From the NCBI GenBank assembly GCA_028280845.1, contig JANQKZ010000038.1, positions 1 to 64,000 on the forward strand: a DNA stretch of 64,000 nucleotides. Reading direction: 5' to 3'. Positions within the stretch are counted from its first letter, which is position 1; each line of letters begins with the position of its first letter. The position numbers and the translations under genes were made by a program. The notes beneath the pieces were generated by a model. It was not told where the DNA came from. It saw only the letters and a list, made by a program, of their open reading frames with translations, and ran no database searches. Of the stretch, positions 1-9,107 are shown one piece after another. Source of the DNA: Opitutales bacterium (GTDB lineage: Bacteria; Verrucomicrobiota; Verrucomicrobiia; Opitutales; JABSRG01).

Positions 1-320
1 CTTCCCGTGTTTATCGTTCCCTGCTTCTCAAAAAGGAGAATCCAGCACGGCTGATCGGCTACCGGTCGATGCTCTACGCCCTTGGGCACACATACGAAAT
101 CTCCCTCCGCAAGATGTTGCTCCCCCTCCCGATACTGCATCGTAAACTCCCCTTTGAGCACATAAAATCCCTCATCGGATTCATCGTGGTGATGCCAGAC
201 GAATTCACCCTCTATGCGCGCCACTTTTAACGCGTGGTTATTGACCGTTCCCACGATGTGGGGCCTCCAGGTGTCTTCGATTTTTCCCAGGCCCTGTAGA
301 ATGGAAATGATTGGGTTCAT
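1..320 (-). CDS. Cupin-domain protein, 3' end cut by window edge
   Basis: Reading leftward from an ATG at 318-320, about 106 codons stay open to the edge of the window, so the C-terminus is missing. The protein is a single small cupin barrel. Cupin motif 1 is seen at His43, His45, Glu50 and Gly57 (WHHHDESDEGFYVLKGEF). Motif 2 is at Gly73, Pro79 and His84 (GDFVCVPKGVEHRP). These residues would bind one metal ion. Stand-alone cupins of this size are often annotated as mannose-6-phosphate-isomerase-like, but the substrate cannot be told. It is divergent from the TonB receptor gene. The fold is clear; the function is unknown. Confidence 0.85.
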   Translation of the reverse strand, partial: MNPIISILQGLGKIEDTWRPHIVGTVNNHALKVARIEGEFVWHHHDESDEGFYVLKGEFTMQYREGEQHLAEGDFVCVPKGVEHRPVADQPCWILLFEKQGTINTG

Positions 321-417
321 GAGGATAACCTACTCCCCACCATGCGGCTGCAGCGATTCCTTTTATCAGATTTTCCTTTCATTTCCCCAAAAAAATGCGA
401 TCCAATCTCAATACTTA

Positions 418-444
418 TTGACACCGGTTCTCATTTTTTATCTG
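418..444 (+). promoter_or_regulatory. Candidate sigma-70 promoter for the TonB receptor
   Basis: A perfect TTGACA lies at 418-423, with TATCTG at 439-444 as the best -10 match. The spacer is only 15 bp, shorter than the optimal 17, so this is a weak call. It sits about 40 bp before the receptor start, in the divergent gap shared with the cupin gene. I looked for a Fur box here and found no convincing one. Confidence 0.3.
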
Positions 445-483
445 TGTGGTGCTTTGTCTTCCTGAGATAGGGTATCATTCCCT

Positions 484-2712
484 GTGGAAAAATTGATGAA
501 TATCACCTTAACGAACGCTTACAAACCCGGGTTAACGATGATGTTGACCGCCGCGATGACGGCCAGCGCCCCGGCCAATATAGAGGATCTTTCGACTTTT
601 GAGGTCATAGGCTCCAAAGAAGCAGTCTGGGATCTGCCCGGCTCAGGTGCCTTTATCGAGATTCAAAATAGTGAAGACTTTCGCTACGACGATATCAACC
701 AGCTCCTTCGGGAAGTACCCGGAGTTTATACGCGGGAAGAGGATGGCTATGGATTGTTTCCCAACATCAGCCTGCGCGGGGTTGATCCGGGTCGAAGTGG
801 AAAAGTAACCATCATGGAGGACGGCATATTGATGGCTCCGGCTACCTACGCAGCACCCTCTGCCTACTATAGTCCCACCGCAGGTCGAATGGCTGGCCTG
901 GAAATTCTCAAGGGATCAAGTCAGATTCAGTATGGGCCACATACGACGGGTGGAGCGATCAACTATATTTCTACACCAATACCCCAGAACCAACGGGGGT
1001 ATGCCGAACTCTCCTATGGATCGAATAATGATCTGATAGGCCATATTAACTATGGCAACCGGGTAAGCAAGGGGGACCAGCAATTTGGGCTTCTCCTGGA
1101 GATTTACCACCGCCAGAACGATGGGTTTAAGACGATTCAACCCGCAGCCGGTGGAGGATATGCGGGATCGGACGATACCGGTTTTGATCGCACCGACTAC
1201 ATGGCCAAGTTCATGTGGGCGCCCAATTCCGATCATCGTTTCGAGGCCAAAGTCGGATACTCCGAGATGTTGGCCAACGAAACCTACCTCGGCCTTTCAG
1301 AGGACGATTTCGCGCGTGCTTCCACCGATCGTTATGCCGCCAGCCGTTTTGATAACATCGATACCGACCATTGGCGGACTTACCTCCGACACACCTGGAG
1401 CCCATCCACCCGATTTGAAGTCTCCACGACTGCTTATTACAATAAGTTCCACCGCAATTGGTATAAACTGGATAAGGTGAATGGCACCACCCTTTCCCAA
1501 GCCCTTTTCAATGATCACCCCGACTACCCTACCCTCGTCGGATCTACCGCAGGCAGCCTGAAGGTCAAAGCCAACAACCGCGACTATTACGGACAGGGAA
1601 TCCAGAGTGATGCCGTTGCCCTGTTTCAGTCCGACACCATGAGTCACAAGCTGAGTTTCGGCCTTCGTTTACATGAAGACCAGATTCGCCGCTTTCAATG
1701 GGCCGACATTTACAACCAGGACGATACCGGAGCCATTGTGGGAGATCCCGCTTTCTCTGGCCCTGAAAATGAAGGGGACCGGGAACAGACGGTCACCGCC
1801 CTCGCTGCCTACATCCGCGATGAAATCAGGATTGGAGATTGGCAGTTCACCCCCGGCATTCGTTTCGAATGGCTCGATTGGGACTATTTCCGGGCCGACA
1901 GTAGAGATCCCGCCATCGAGGACTCAGGAAACCTCAACATGGTCGCCCCGGGAATCAGCGTGCAATACGCTAAACATGAAAATTGGACTGCATTTGCCAG
2001 CTATCACCGTGGCATCTCTCCGCCGGCTCCATCCGGATTGCGAAATGGCTTGGAGGAAGAAAAGGCAGATAGCTTCGAAATGGGTGCCCGGTTTCGTGGA
2101 AACCAGGGATTCTATGCAGAAACACTCCTCTTCTATACCGGCTTTCAGAACCTGATTACGTCGGAATCCGTCGCCAATGGAGGGTCTGACGCTAACATCG
2201 GAGAAGTGGATTCCATCGGGGTAGAAGCCCTCGCCGGAATCGATCTTGGCGAATTGAATGACTGGGGAATAGCAACCCCCATCTACGTATCTGCTACATA
2301 TACGGATGCCACCGTGATCAATCCTACGGATGGACAGACTGATCCTGAATCCATCTTCTACGGCGCTGAGGATGGCAATCGGCTGCCCTATATTCCGGAG
2401 TGGCAGTTTTTCGCCTCCGCCGGATTGGAAGGTGATAACTGGGCCACTCAGCTGCGAGCGAGCTATGTCGGCGAACGATTTGGAACCGGAGACAATGCGT
2501 TGGCCGATCCTACTGATATCCGGGTAGGCAAGTTAGATTCCCATTTCATCCTGGATTGGTCGGCCAGCTACAGGATCTGGGATAATCTCACTGCCTTTGT
2601 TTCCGCAACCAATCTATTGGATGAAACCTACGTCGCCTCCCGGCTGCCCCATGGGCTCCGACCGGGTGCGCCACGACTGTTCCGTTTTGGGCTCCGGATG
2701 GACTGGTACTAA
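484..2712 (+). CDS. TonB-dependent outer-membrane receptor, FecA type
   Basis: A 742-residue TonB-dependent transporter of the FecA-like group (COG4772), which brings ferric chelates or similar ligands across the outer membrane using TonB energy. After a signal peptide (about residues 1-30), the plug domain runs from about 60 to 190. It carries the usual pattern of a receptor plug: LREVPGVY, then ISLRGVDPGRSGKVTIMEDG, then YGPHTTGGAINYIS. The rest is a 22-strand-type barrel rich in aromatic and acidic residues, ending in a terminal Tyr as outer-membrane proteins do. There is no N-terminal STN signalling domain and no sigma/anti-sigma pair nearby, so FecIR-type signalling is not expected. The start is GTG at 484, or ATG at 496. 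The ligand is not determinable. Confidence 0.9.
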   Translation: MEKLMNITLTNAYKPGLTMMLTAAMTASAPANIEDLSTFEVIGSKEAVWDLPGSGAFIEIQNSEDFRYDDINQLLREVPGVYTREEDGYGLFPNISLRGVDPGRSGKVTIMEDGILMAPATYAAPSAYYSPTAGRMAGLEILKGSSQIQYGPHTTGGAINYISTPIPQNQRGYAELSYGSNNDLIGHINYGNRVSKGDQQFGLLLEIYHRQNDGFKTIQPAAGGGYAGSDDTGFDRTDYMAKFMWAPNSDHRFEAKVGYSEMLANETYLGLSEDDFARASTDRYAASRFDNIDTDHWRTYLRHTWSPSTRFEVSTTAYYNKFHRNWYKLDKVNGTTLSQALFNDHPDYPTLVGSTAGSLKVKANNRDYYGQGIQSDAVALFQSDTMSHKLSFGLRLHEDQIRRFQWADIYNQDDTGAIVGDPAFSGPENEGDREQTVTALAAYIRDEIRIGDWQFTPGIRFEWLDWDYFRADSRDPAIEDSGNLNMVAPGISVQYAKHENWTAFASYHRGISPPAPSGLRNGLEEEKADSFEMGARFRGNQGFYAETLLFYTGFQNLITSESVANGGSDANIGEVDSIGVEALAGIDLGELNDWGIATPIYVSATYTDATVINPTDGQTDPESIFYGAEDGNRLPYIPEWQFFASAGLEGDNWATQLRASYVGERFGTGDNALADPTDIRVGKLDSHFILDWSASYRIWDNLTAFVSATNLLDETYVASRLPHGLRPGAPRLFRFGLRMDWY

Positions 2713-2743
2713 TCCATTAGTCTTTCCTTTATTAAAAACAGGC

Positions 2744-2834
2744 GGCCGAACATTTGGATTTTGGAAGAGTCGAATTGACCTGAGCCTTGCCTCGGACCTC
2801 AATTCATATGCTCTTGGAATTCAAATGTTCGGCC
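2744..2834 (+). terminator. Long imperfect hairpin followed by a T tract
   Basis: GGCCGAACATTTG at 2744-2756 is the exact reverse complement of 2822-2834. The pairing extends inward with A-U and G-U pairs to about 2762/2816. Then AAGAG (2765-2769) pairs with CTCTT (2811-2815), GAATTGA (2772-2778) with TCAATTC (2799-2805), and CTGAG (2780-2784) with CTCGG (2791-2795). ATTTTTTATT follows at 2835-2844. The simplest reading is a terminator for the TonB receptor gene, but the fold is far longer than usual and it covers the candidate start codon of the next gene. A small RNA or a cis-regulatory element is also possible. Confidence 0.45.
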
Positions 2835-3835
2835 ATTTTTTATTCATGCTAAACATCCTGGTGTGGGTGACTTGCCTGAGCCTTCCACTTCAGGGAGCCC
2901 CAAACCCCTTACGGGTTGGCATCATCATCAATGAGCGTCTCCCTTCCATCGATGAGGAGCAAATCAAAGACATCCTGCGCCACGCTCGGAAGGAAGCCAA
3001 CCAAGTCTATTCGCTCAATATCGAATATACCGCCCTGACCACGCACACGATGGCCGGCTACTTCGAGCCCTACCGGGAAATCGTTCTGAATAAACATAAA
3101 ATTTTTCAGTACGCGCTCAATATTGATGGGGCCTCCATTATGGACCTCCAACGCGCCCTGCTCATTGAGTACGGCCAGGATTCCCTGGAATCCCTGCTTC
3201 CCTTTGTCCGGAGCGCCCTTCCTGAGCTAGGCGACCGGAATTTCACCAACAAAATAGACCTCATGGGAGCCCTCGCTGAGTTGCAGGTGCAGAAGCTCAG
3301 CCAGTTAAAAGCCATCCTCCTGGAAGATGGGCAGCCCCTCCTCGGTGGGGACAATCTACATCAATTCATGCTCTGGTGGTTTTACCTCCGGGAGCAGGAG
3401 GACTTCGATGTCATCATCACCAATCAGCTCCTGGCCAGCGCCGAGACCTTTCACCCCGAAATCCATGGTGCCGCTCGCGGGGGCGTAGCCACCGGCTTTG
3501 CCGGCCCAAGTTACAACCGGTATGGCGGGGCTGCCCTCGTTTCCCTGTTTCCCATCATCAGCTCCCTCGACTTTTTTGAGTCGGGAAGAGGCGGCAACTA
3601 TTCCTCGGAGGAAGTCGTGGAAAGCGCCTCCGCCATCCTCCTCCACGAGCTGCTGCATCTCCTGCGCCACGAAAAGCACCAATGGAGTCATCCCCACTGC
3701 ATCATGAATCCCACTCCAGGATTCCGCTACCGCGAATGGGCCGCAGATATCCGAAAAAATGGCCCCTGCCTGGAATGGCACGATCCTTCTCCGTTCCTTC
3801 AGAGGACCTTTGCTCAGTTCAGGGTGTTTCCTTAA
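2825..3835 (+). CDS. Secreted HExxH zinc metallopeptidase, metzincin-like
   Basis: A 336-residue protein with an N-terminal signal peptide (hydrophobic segment to about residue 27, then Ala-rich cleavage context LQGAP). Near the C-terminus is a zinc-peptidase motif, HELLHLLRHEKH, with His274, Glu275 and His278. His282, His285, His289 or His291 could be the third ligand. HCIMN follows, where Met294 resembles a Met-turn. Archaemetzincins use HExxHxxGxxHC with a similar tail, but the Gly is absent and the spacing differs, so I do not assign a family. The start is ATG at 2825 or ATG at 2846. The latter would put the start just after the hairpin and T tract. It lies directly downstream of the TonB receptor gene. 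The peptidase role is inferred; the substrate is unknown. Confidence 0.75.
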   Translation: MFGHFLFMLNILVWVTCLSLPLQGAPNPLRVGIIINERLPSIDEEQIKDILRHARKEANQVYSLNIEYTALTTHTMAGYFEPYREIVLNKHKIFQYALNIDGASIMDLQRALLIEYGQDSLESLLPFVRSALPELGDRNFTNKIDLMGALAELQVQKLSQLKAILLEDGQPLLGGDNLHQFMLWWFYLREQEDFDVIITNQLLASAETFHPEIHGAARGGVATGFAGPSYNRYGGAALVSLFPIISSLDFFESGRGGNYSSEEVVESASAILLHELLHLLRHEKHQWSHPHCIMNPTPGFRYREWAADIRKNGPCLEWHDPSPFLQRTFAQFRVFP

Positions 3836-4145
3836 CGGGGCGAACTAGAGTGTTGGCTTCAGGTAAAAAGGCTGAGGCTCACGGCAAGCTTCCCTCTCAA
3901 AGTGAGAAACCAACTGAAAAGGAGGTGGAGGCTTCCGGATCCCGGAACCAGCGGATCTGAGGATTGGAGGCATCATCATTAAACCAAACCCGCCGGGGGC
4001 TTCCCCCGGATTTCAAGACAGGGAATGGAAAAAGCCATTTCCGATAACGACCCCCCTGCGCCCGTTGGCATGCCCCGTCCCCGTTTTTGGAGCAAAAATT
4101 CGGCAAATTTCGAACCGGGTATTAGCAGGGATTGCTTATTCAAAT
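3836..4145. other. Convergent intergenic gap of 310 bases
   Basis: This lies between the peptidase (plus) and the large membrane protein (minus). Apart from the hairpin at 3993-4009 I see no gene, RNA or repeat. Short open frames in it run out of the peptidase gene and have no codon pattern or start context of their own. Confidence 0.5.
3993..4009 (-). terminator. Strong GC hairpin in convergent gap
   Basis: CCGGGGG (3993-3999) and CCCCCGG (4003-4009) form a 7-bp stem with a 3-base loop. On the minus strand the stem is followed by CGGGTTTGGTTT, a broken T-rich tail, which would suit termination of the membrane-protein gene. The plus-strand tail is poor (ATTTC). Confidence 0.5.
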
Positions 4146-6263
4146 TTAGGGAGTTAATTCCAAATTTATGATCCGAAACGTCAACGACCTGGGGTCCCTC
4201 GGATTAGGTTTTCGGGGTTGAATATCACTTTTGATTAGCAGCCGGGTCATACCCGGCTTGAGTTCAATCTCAGGCAAATCAACCGTAGTAGATTGGACGC
4301 CTTCTACCTGTTGGACGGTCTCCCCATCAATTTGAATCGTGAAGTTGCCCGGCATGATGCCCGCAATTTTGAAGGAAATCCTCCGTTTGACAGGTTCTGA
4401 CGTAGGGTTGTTCAGGTCATACCACCCCGTGGATTCTTGTGACCAGACCCAGGAATCCCCCTGCAGGAGTTCATCATGAGAGAACATGGGGCCCTTTAAC
4501 TTATGGATCATGGTGATCTCAACCTGCGAGGGAATATTAACGATATCTACAAATACCTTGTCCCCTGCTTCAGAGTGAATGAAGTCAGAAGCAGGCAGGA
4601 GACTGGTTAATGATTGCAGGATCTTGGCAGCACGGTCTTCAAACCCATTCCGGTGCACAATTATTCCACGGAATCCCATGGCCCTGAGACTCGGGAGCAT
4701 AACTTCAATAGATAATCTTTCTATTTCAAACTGCCAGTCATCTCGAGAACGGCCCTTGTTCGATCCATAGGAGAAGTGCCCTTTTTCAGAAAACAAGTAT
4801 GTCCGAAACAACTCATAATCCGCTAATTTAAATCGATTTCCGCCTTCCGGAAAGACGATGACAGGGAGCATGAAAATCTTATCACCCATTTCAATTTTCT
4901 CATCAACCGCGGCCCCAAACTTTTGGTCAGAGAGCATTCCCTGAAAAACAGGAGAGGTGATACTATGGTCTAATCGGTTTTTACTGACCGGATAAATATC
5001 CCAGAGGCCGATTGCAAAAATGCCGACCAACACGGAGATCCGAATGCCCTTTCCCTTTATTTGTCGGAGCAAAAGGGGAATCGCAAAGAGACTAATCATG
5101 AGGATAAAGACCGAAAAGCGCATGCTCCCTCGAAATACCGTCAGTCCCATGAGCCCTACAAATAAATTGAGGCCACCGGCCAGGGAGTAGATAAGGATCC
5201 AACCCATGGAAATTCCCAGGATCTTTATTTGCCGGGTATCGTCCGAATTACCTCTGGCCAGAAAGCCCCAAATCAGAATCCCAAAGCCAATGACACCAAT
5301 CACTCCAATGTAGGATTTCATGGCTTCGCCTACCCCCATCAACCCAATGGATGGATTATAATATTTGGAAATAGAAAACTCAACCAGCTGACTCAAGTTA
5401 TGTCTGGCCGGGAGAAATAATTCAGGCAAGTGGAGTCCGTAAAAGAGTTGCCCAGCAAAATTTCGGGCCACCACCCCGGTATTTTCACCTGCTTCCCATC
5501 GGTAAGTGAGCGTATCCCACTGTGTTAAAACAAAGGAAAAAACAGCCAGTCCAATTCCCGCTAGATACCGGTAACGATCAGAGTGCTTAGCATAAAACTT
5601 GAATATAAAAACCCATCCCGTCAGTTGAAGGGTCATGTAGGTGTAGTAGGGGTTGAACAACCCAGTGCAGACAAAAATCAAACAAAACCTTATGAAATTT
5701 GATTTATCTTTTAGGTAGGAACTCTCCGCTACCCCACGGAACAATACGGCCAAGCCAGGTGGAATTAAAAAGGCATAGGTCAGTGTCAAATGTCCGAGGT
5801 TTCTCGACAGGGCATAATAAGAGATCCCGAAAAGAATGCTTAAGCAGGCGGATTCCAGGACGGATGCACGCAGGTGCCTTAATGCCCAATAAGCACCAAG
5901 GGCATTCAGCAGATGAGCGACCAGGAGTGCGATATTTACCCCCGGACCCAGGCCAAACCAATTGACTAAGTGTCCGCAAAAGCTGAATAACAAATCCTCA
6001 GTTTGGGGCGCGTCGTTCCAATTCCCCGTATAAGGAGCACCCAACCGTTCTGGAAACTTTTGGCCAAGGAAATTGACCTGTTTGGATTCCCCATAGGTTT
6101 TGGAGATCGCCAAAACCGCAATACCGTCCCCATTGTAGATGGCGGGGTATTGAAACGATTCTGGAGTGATCCTGTGGTAATAAAACGCGGCCAGAAAGAG
6201 CGTCATGAATGAAACCAATAGAAGGGAAACCCACTTCATAATTTCTGGATGTTTTGTATTCAT
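4146..6263 (-). CDS. Large multi-pass membrane protein, GT-C glycosyltransferase-like
   Basis: A 705-residue protein. The first 430 residues or so hold about ten hydrophobic membrane segments with short loops. The last 270 form a soluble, probably periplasmic part. The first loop after helix 1 is long and acidic (it contains NGDGIA and NWNDAPQTED), which is the place where GT-C glycosyltransferases carry their catalytic acidic residues. That layout suggests a lipid-linked-sugar transferase or a related envelope enzyme, but no family-defining motif is recognised. The gene is visibly more AT-rich than its neighbours, a possible sign of transfer. It stands alone between a convergent peptidase and a divergent methyltransferase. 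The membrane topology is well supported; the function is inference. Confidence 0.65.
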   Translation of the reverse strand: MNTKHPEIMKWVSLLLVSFMTLFLAAFYYHRITPESFQYPAIYNGDGIAVLAISKTYGESKQVNFLGQKFPERLGAPYTGNWNDAPQTEDLLFSFCGHLVNWFGLGPGVNIALLVAHLLNALGAYWALRHLRASVLESACLSILFGISYYALSRNLGHLTLTYAFLIPPGLAVLFRGVAESSYLKDKSNFIRFCLIFVCTGLFNPYYTYMTLQLTGWVFIFKFYAKHSDRYRYLAGIGLAVFSFVLTQWDTLTYRWEAGENTGVVARNFAGQLFYGLHLPELFLPARHNLSQLVEFSISKYYNPSIGLMGVGEAMKSYIGVIGVIGFGILIWGFLARGNSDDTRQIKILGISMGWILIYSLAGGLNLFVGLMGLTVFRGSMRFSVFILMISLFAIPLLLRQIKGKGIRISVLVGIFAIGLWDIYPVSKNRLDHSITSPVFQGMLSDQKFGAAVDEKIEMGDKIFMLPVIVFPEGGNRFKLADYELFRTYLFSEKGHFSYGSNKGRSRDDWQFEIERLSIEVMLPSLRAMGFRGIIVHRNGFEDRAAKILQSLTSLLPASDFIHSEAGDKVFVDIVNIPSQVEITMIHKLKGPMFSHDELLQGDSWVWSQESTGWYDLNNPTSEPVKRRISFKIAGIMPGNFTIQIDGETVQQVEGVQSTTVDLPEIELKPGMTRLLIKSDIQPRKPNPRDPRSLTFRIINLELTP

Positions 6264-6372
6264 TCAGCTTTCTTTTCTGCAAAAACTGGCATTGTGCTGG
6301 AAATCGTTTAGATGTTCAAACGAAACCATGGCCCCCATTGCTTTAAGTCTTCGGCCGACCCCGGGCTAGCCT

Positions 6373-7116
6373 ATGTCTTTTAAAGATCACTTTTCTGGCC
6401 ATTCTTCTGACTACGCACGCCACCGGCCGACCTATCCGGACGCGCTCTTCAGTTATTTGAGGGATCGTTGCCGTTTCCGAAACCATGCCCTGGACTGCGC
6501 GACCGGGTCTGGACAGGCAGCTCACGGGCTAACTCCCTATTTTCGTGAAATAACCGCCATTGATGCAAGTATGGAGCAACTGGAAGCTGCTCTTCCTCAC
6601 TCCAAGATCACCTACAAGCAGGCCCCTGCGGAAAAAATTCCGATTCGGGAAGTTTCGGTAGACCTGGTCACGGTCGCACAAGCCCTCCATTGGTTCGATT
6701 TTGACTGCTTCTATGCCGAAGCAGCCCGGGTCTTAAAACCCAAGGGGGTCATCGCTATCTGGGCTTATGAGATGACGCGCGTATCGCCCGAGATCGATCT
6801 CATCCTGAACCATTTTTATAACCAGACTGTCGGTCCCTTCTGGCCTCCCGAACGCGCGTATGTGGAAAATCAATACAAGGATATCCCCTTCCCTTTCAAA
6901 GCGTTTGCCGCCCCTACTTTTTCCATGATGAAGCACTGGAACCTGACCCAGCTCTTGGCTTACCTTTCGACTTGGTCCGCCGTAAGACGCTATATGCAGT
7001 CCGGCAAGGAAGACCCTATCCCGGCCTTGCGGGATATGTTGCTCCCCTACTGGGGAGCGGAAGATAATGAGCGGTTGATCACCTGGCCCCTCATGATGAA
7101 AATTGGATCCGCATGA
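6373..7116 (+). CDS. Class I SAM-dependent methyltransferase
   Basis: A 247-residue methyltransferase of the Methyltransf_11 type. Motif I, DCATGSGQAA at about residues 40-49, is the SAM-binding glycine loop. An acidic residue ending strand 2 follows (ITAIDASMEQ), and motif IV-like VTVAQALHWFDFD is near residue 100. The HWF signature is common in a group of small bacterial and yeast (Tmt1/Crg1-like) methyltransferases acting on small carboxylates, but the substrate here is unknown. Its stop codon overlaps the start of the next gene by four bases, so the two are probably translated together. Length is normal for the family. Confidence 0.85.
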   Translation: MSFKDHFSGHSSDYARHRPTYPDALFSYLRDRCRFRNHALDCATGSGQAAHGLTPYFREITAIDASMEQLEAALPHSKITYKQAPAEKIPIREVSVDLVTVAQALHWFDFDCFYAEAARVLKPKGVIAIWAYEMTRVSPEIDLILNHFYNQTVGPFWPPERAYVENQYKDIPFPFKAFAAPTFSMMKHWNLTQLLAYLSTWSAVRRYMQSGKEDPIPALRDMLLPYWGAEDNERLITWPLMMKIGSA

Positions 7117-7721
7117 ACCACCTGGCCCACGCCCTGTTCTCACCTGCCGACCCGGAGATTCAAGTCGGCAATATCATGGCTGATATGATCCGCCGGGACC
7201 CCGGTATGAATTTGGCCCCCGGGATACAGGCAGGCATCCAGCTTCATCAACGACTGGATCGATTTGTAGACGCTCACGAAGGGTTGAAGTCGGCCCGGGG
7301 TCTGATTTCCGATTCACGCCGTCGCTACGCTCCGGTTCTTCTGGATGTGTTTTTTGATTTTTATCTGGCGAGCCTATGGGAGAATTCCAATCTGCCTCCC
7401 TTAGGGACCCTTGTAGACCAGCGTTGCCGGGAGATGGAACGCCACCTGGAAACCCTGCCCCTCCACTACCCTAACGCCATTCGGCGAATGGTCATCAACC
7501 GCTGGATCACCTATTACGGAGACCCTCACCACCTCAAGACGGTAATCAATGGTCTCAGCCGGCGGGCCCGGCCGGGGAATCCCCTCCTCGGAGCCGATCT
7601 GGAATACAAAGGCCGAGAAGCCTTATTTCAGCCCGTGTTTAAGCAGCTCCTGGTTGACTTGATGTCCACGTTTGAAACCGATCCGCTGACTATCGAGTTT
7701 GGGGAACTCACCCCGGCTTAG
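7113..7721 (+). CDS. acpH: Acyl-carrier-protein phosphodiesterase, AcpH-like
   Basis: A 202-residue member of the AcpH (DUF479) family. In E. coli AcpH hydrolyses the phosphodiester bond between Ser of ACP and 4'-phosphopantetheine, giving apo-ACP. Family hallmarks are the N-terminal MNHLAHALF, then GNIMADMIRRD near residues 22-32, the LHQRLDRFVDAHE block around 50, and DVFFDFYLA around 88; the conserved His and Asp residues are thought to bind the metal. The ATG overlaps the stop of the methyltransferase gene. It is convergent with fabG-acpP-fabF, whose product AcpP would be its natural substrate. Activity has not been shown for most distant relatives, so the exact reaction is inferred. Confidence 0.8.
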   Translation: MNHLAHALFSPADPEIQVGNIMADMIRRDPGMNLAPGIQAGIQLHQRLDRFVDAHEGLKSARGLISDSRRRYAPVLLDVFFDFYLASLWENSNLPPLGTLVDQRCREMERHLETLPLHYPNAIRRMVINRWITYYGDPHHLKTVINGLSRRARPGNPLLGADLEYKGREALFQPVFKQLLVDLMSTFETDPLTIEFGELTPA

Positions 7722-7729
7722 GCTGGACG

Positions 7730-7752
7730 GGGTCCGCCACAAGCGGAAACCC
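7730..7752. terminator. Hairpin between convergent acpH and fabF
   Basis: GGGTCCGC (7730-7737) pairs with GCGGA, a two-base bulge, and ACCC (7743-7752) over a 5-base loop. There is no clear T tract on either strand, so this is only a candidate shared terminator. Confidence 0.35.
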
Positions 7753-7804
7753 TAAACGATCACTTCCCCGAGGAGCTGTGCTTCTACTAGCCCCAACTGT
7801 CTTA

Positions 7805-9070
7805 CTACCCCGCAAACTTCTTGAAGATCAGGGAGGCATTATGCCCGCCAAAACCGAGATTGTTACAGACCGCTACATTAACGGACGTTTCAATCTTATT
7901 GTTTGGCACATAATCCAAATCGCAATCCGGATCCGGATCATCGTAATTGATCGTGGGGGGGATGACATCCGTTTCCAGCGCCTTGGCGCAGACAGCTGAC
8001 TCAATTCCACCGGCAGCCCCCAACAGGTGACCCGTCATGGATTTGGTCGAGCTCATCTTTAACTGATAGGCGTGATCGCCGAACACCGATTTTACCGCCA
8101 TGGTCTCGAACTTGTCGTTGTAGGGGGTCGAGGTACCATGGGCGTTGATGTAGTCCACTGCTGTCGGCTCCAAATCCGCGTCCTTCAGTGCCAGCTTAAG
8201 GCATCGCGCAAGGCCTTTTCCCTCCGGGTGCGGCATCGTAACATGGTGCGCATCGCAATTCGCGGCATAGCCAACCAATTCACAATAAATTTTAGCTCCA
8301 CGAGCCTGGGCATGCTCAAGCGACTCCAGCACCAACACCCCAGCGCCTTCCCCCATAACAAATCCGTCGCGCCCCACATCAAAGGGGCGGCTCGCCCTTT
8401 CGGGCGTGTCATTATACTGCGTGGACATGGCCCGCATTTTGCAAAAACCTGCGTAGCTCAGACGGGTTACAGCCGCCTCGCTCCCCCCTGTCAGCATAAT
8501 ATCGGCTTCTCCATTCTGGATCATCCGGAAGGAGTCCCCCACCGCATGAGTACCCGTGGAGCAGGCGCTGACAATGGAATAGTTCGGACCTAAAGCACCA
8601 TATTGAATAGCCACCAGGCCCGATGCCATATTCGAAATTAAAGAGGTGATCATGAAGGCCGATACCTTCCGCGGCCCCCCCTCAATCAAAGCTGAGGATT
8701 GATCTTCGATGGTCTGCATGCCCCCAATCCCTGATCCTATAATCACACCGAACCGTTCTTTATCGAGCCCCTCAACTTTAAGACCAGCGTCTTTCACGGC
8801 CTCGGCCGAGGCACCGACCGCCAGATGAGTAAACCGGTCATTCCGCTTCGCTTCCTTTCCATCCATGTATTGGGTGGCGTCGAAGTCTTCAATGACTCCG
8901 CCTACTTTACAGGGAAAAAGCTCAGGATCAAAACGGGTAATGGCTGTGATACCGCTTTTTCCAGAACAAAGATTGTCCCAGAAAGTATCAACATTCAGGC
9001 CAAGCGCCGTGGTAACGCCAAGACCAGTCACGACCACCCGTCGCGGTTGCGAAGGAGACAGCATAGTCAA
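7805..9070 (-). CDS. fabF: 3-oxoacyl-[acyl-carrier-protein] synthase II
   Basis: A 421-residue beta-ketoacyl-ACP synthase II. It condenses malonyl-ACP with acyl-ACP, releasing CO2, in each elongation round of type II fatty-acid synthesis in the cytoplasm. The Cys-His-His triad is intact: Cys170 in IVSACSTGTHAVG, the first His in NAHGTSTPYND (about residue 310) and the second in MTGHLLGAAGG (about 346). The start is ATG at 9070, with a second ATG two codons later. It is the last gene of fabG-acpP-fabF, 37 bases after acpP, and faces the convergent acpH-like gene. Confidence 0.97.
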   Translation of the reverse strand: MTMLSPSQPRRVVVTGLGVTTALGLNVDTFWDNLCSGKSGITAITRFDPELFPCKVGGVIEDFDATQYMDGKEAKRNDRFTHLAVGASAEAVKDAGLKVEGLDKERFGVIIGSGIGGMQTIEDQSSALIEGGPRKVSAFMITSLISNMASGLVAIQYGALGPNYSIVSACSTGTHAVGDSFRMIQNGEADIMLTGGSEAAVTRLSYAGFCKMRAMSTQYNDTPERASRPFDVGRDGFVMGEGAGVLVLESLEHAQARGAKIYCELVGYAANCDAHHVTMPHPEGKGLARCLKLALKDADLEPTAVDYINAHGTSTPYNDKFETMAVKSVFGDHAYQLKMSSTKSMTGHLLGAAGGIESAVCAKALETDVIPPTINYDDPDPDCDLDYVPNNKIETSVNVAVCNNLGFGGHNASLIFKKFAG

Positions 9071-9107
9071 ATTGGGTTTTTAAAGCCGTTACTAACGGCT
9101 CGGAAAT

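Noticed and set aside
320-483. A Fur box before the TonB receptor
   Set aside because: Inspection of the region around 415-445 gave only a weak partial palindrome, below what a Fur site would need.
3682-3960. An open frame running from the peptidase gene into the gap
   Set aside because: It overlaps the zinc-peptidase frame in a different phase and shows no recognisable protein sequence.
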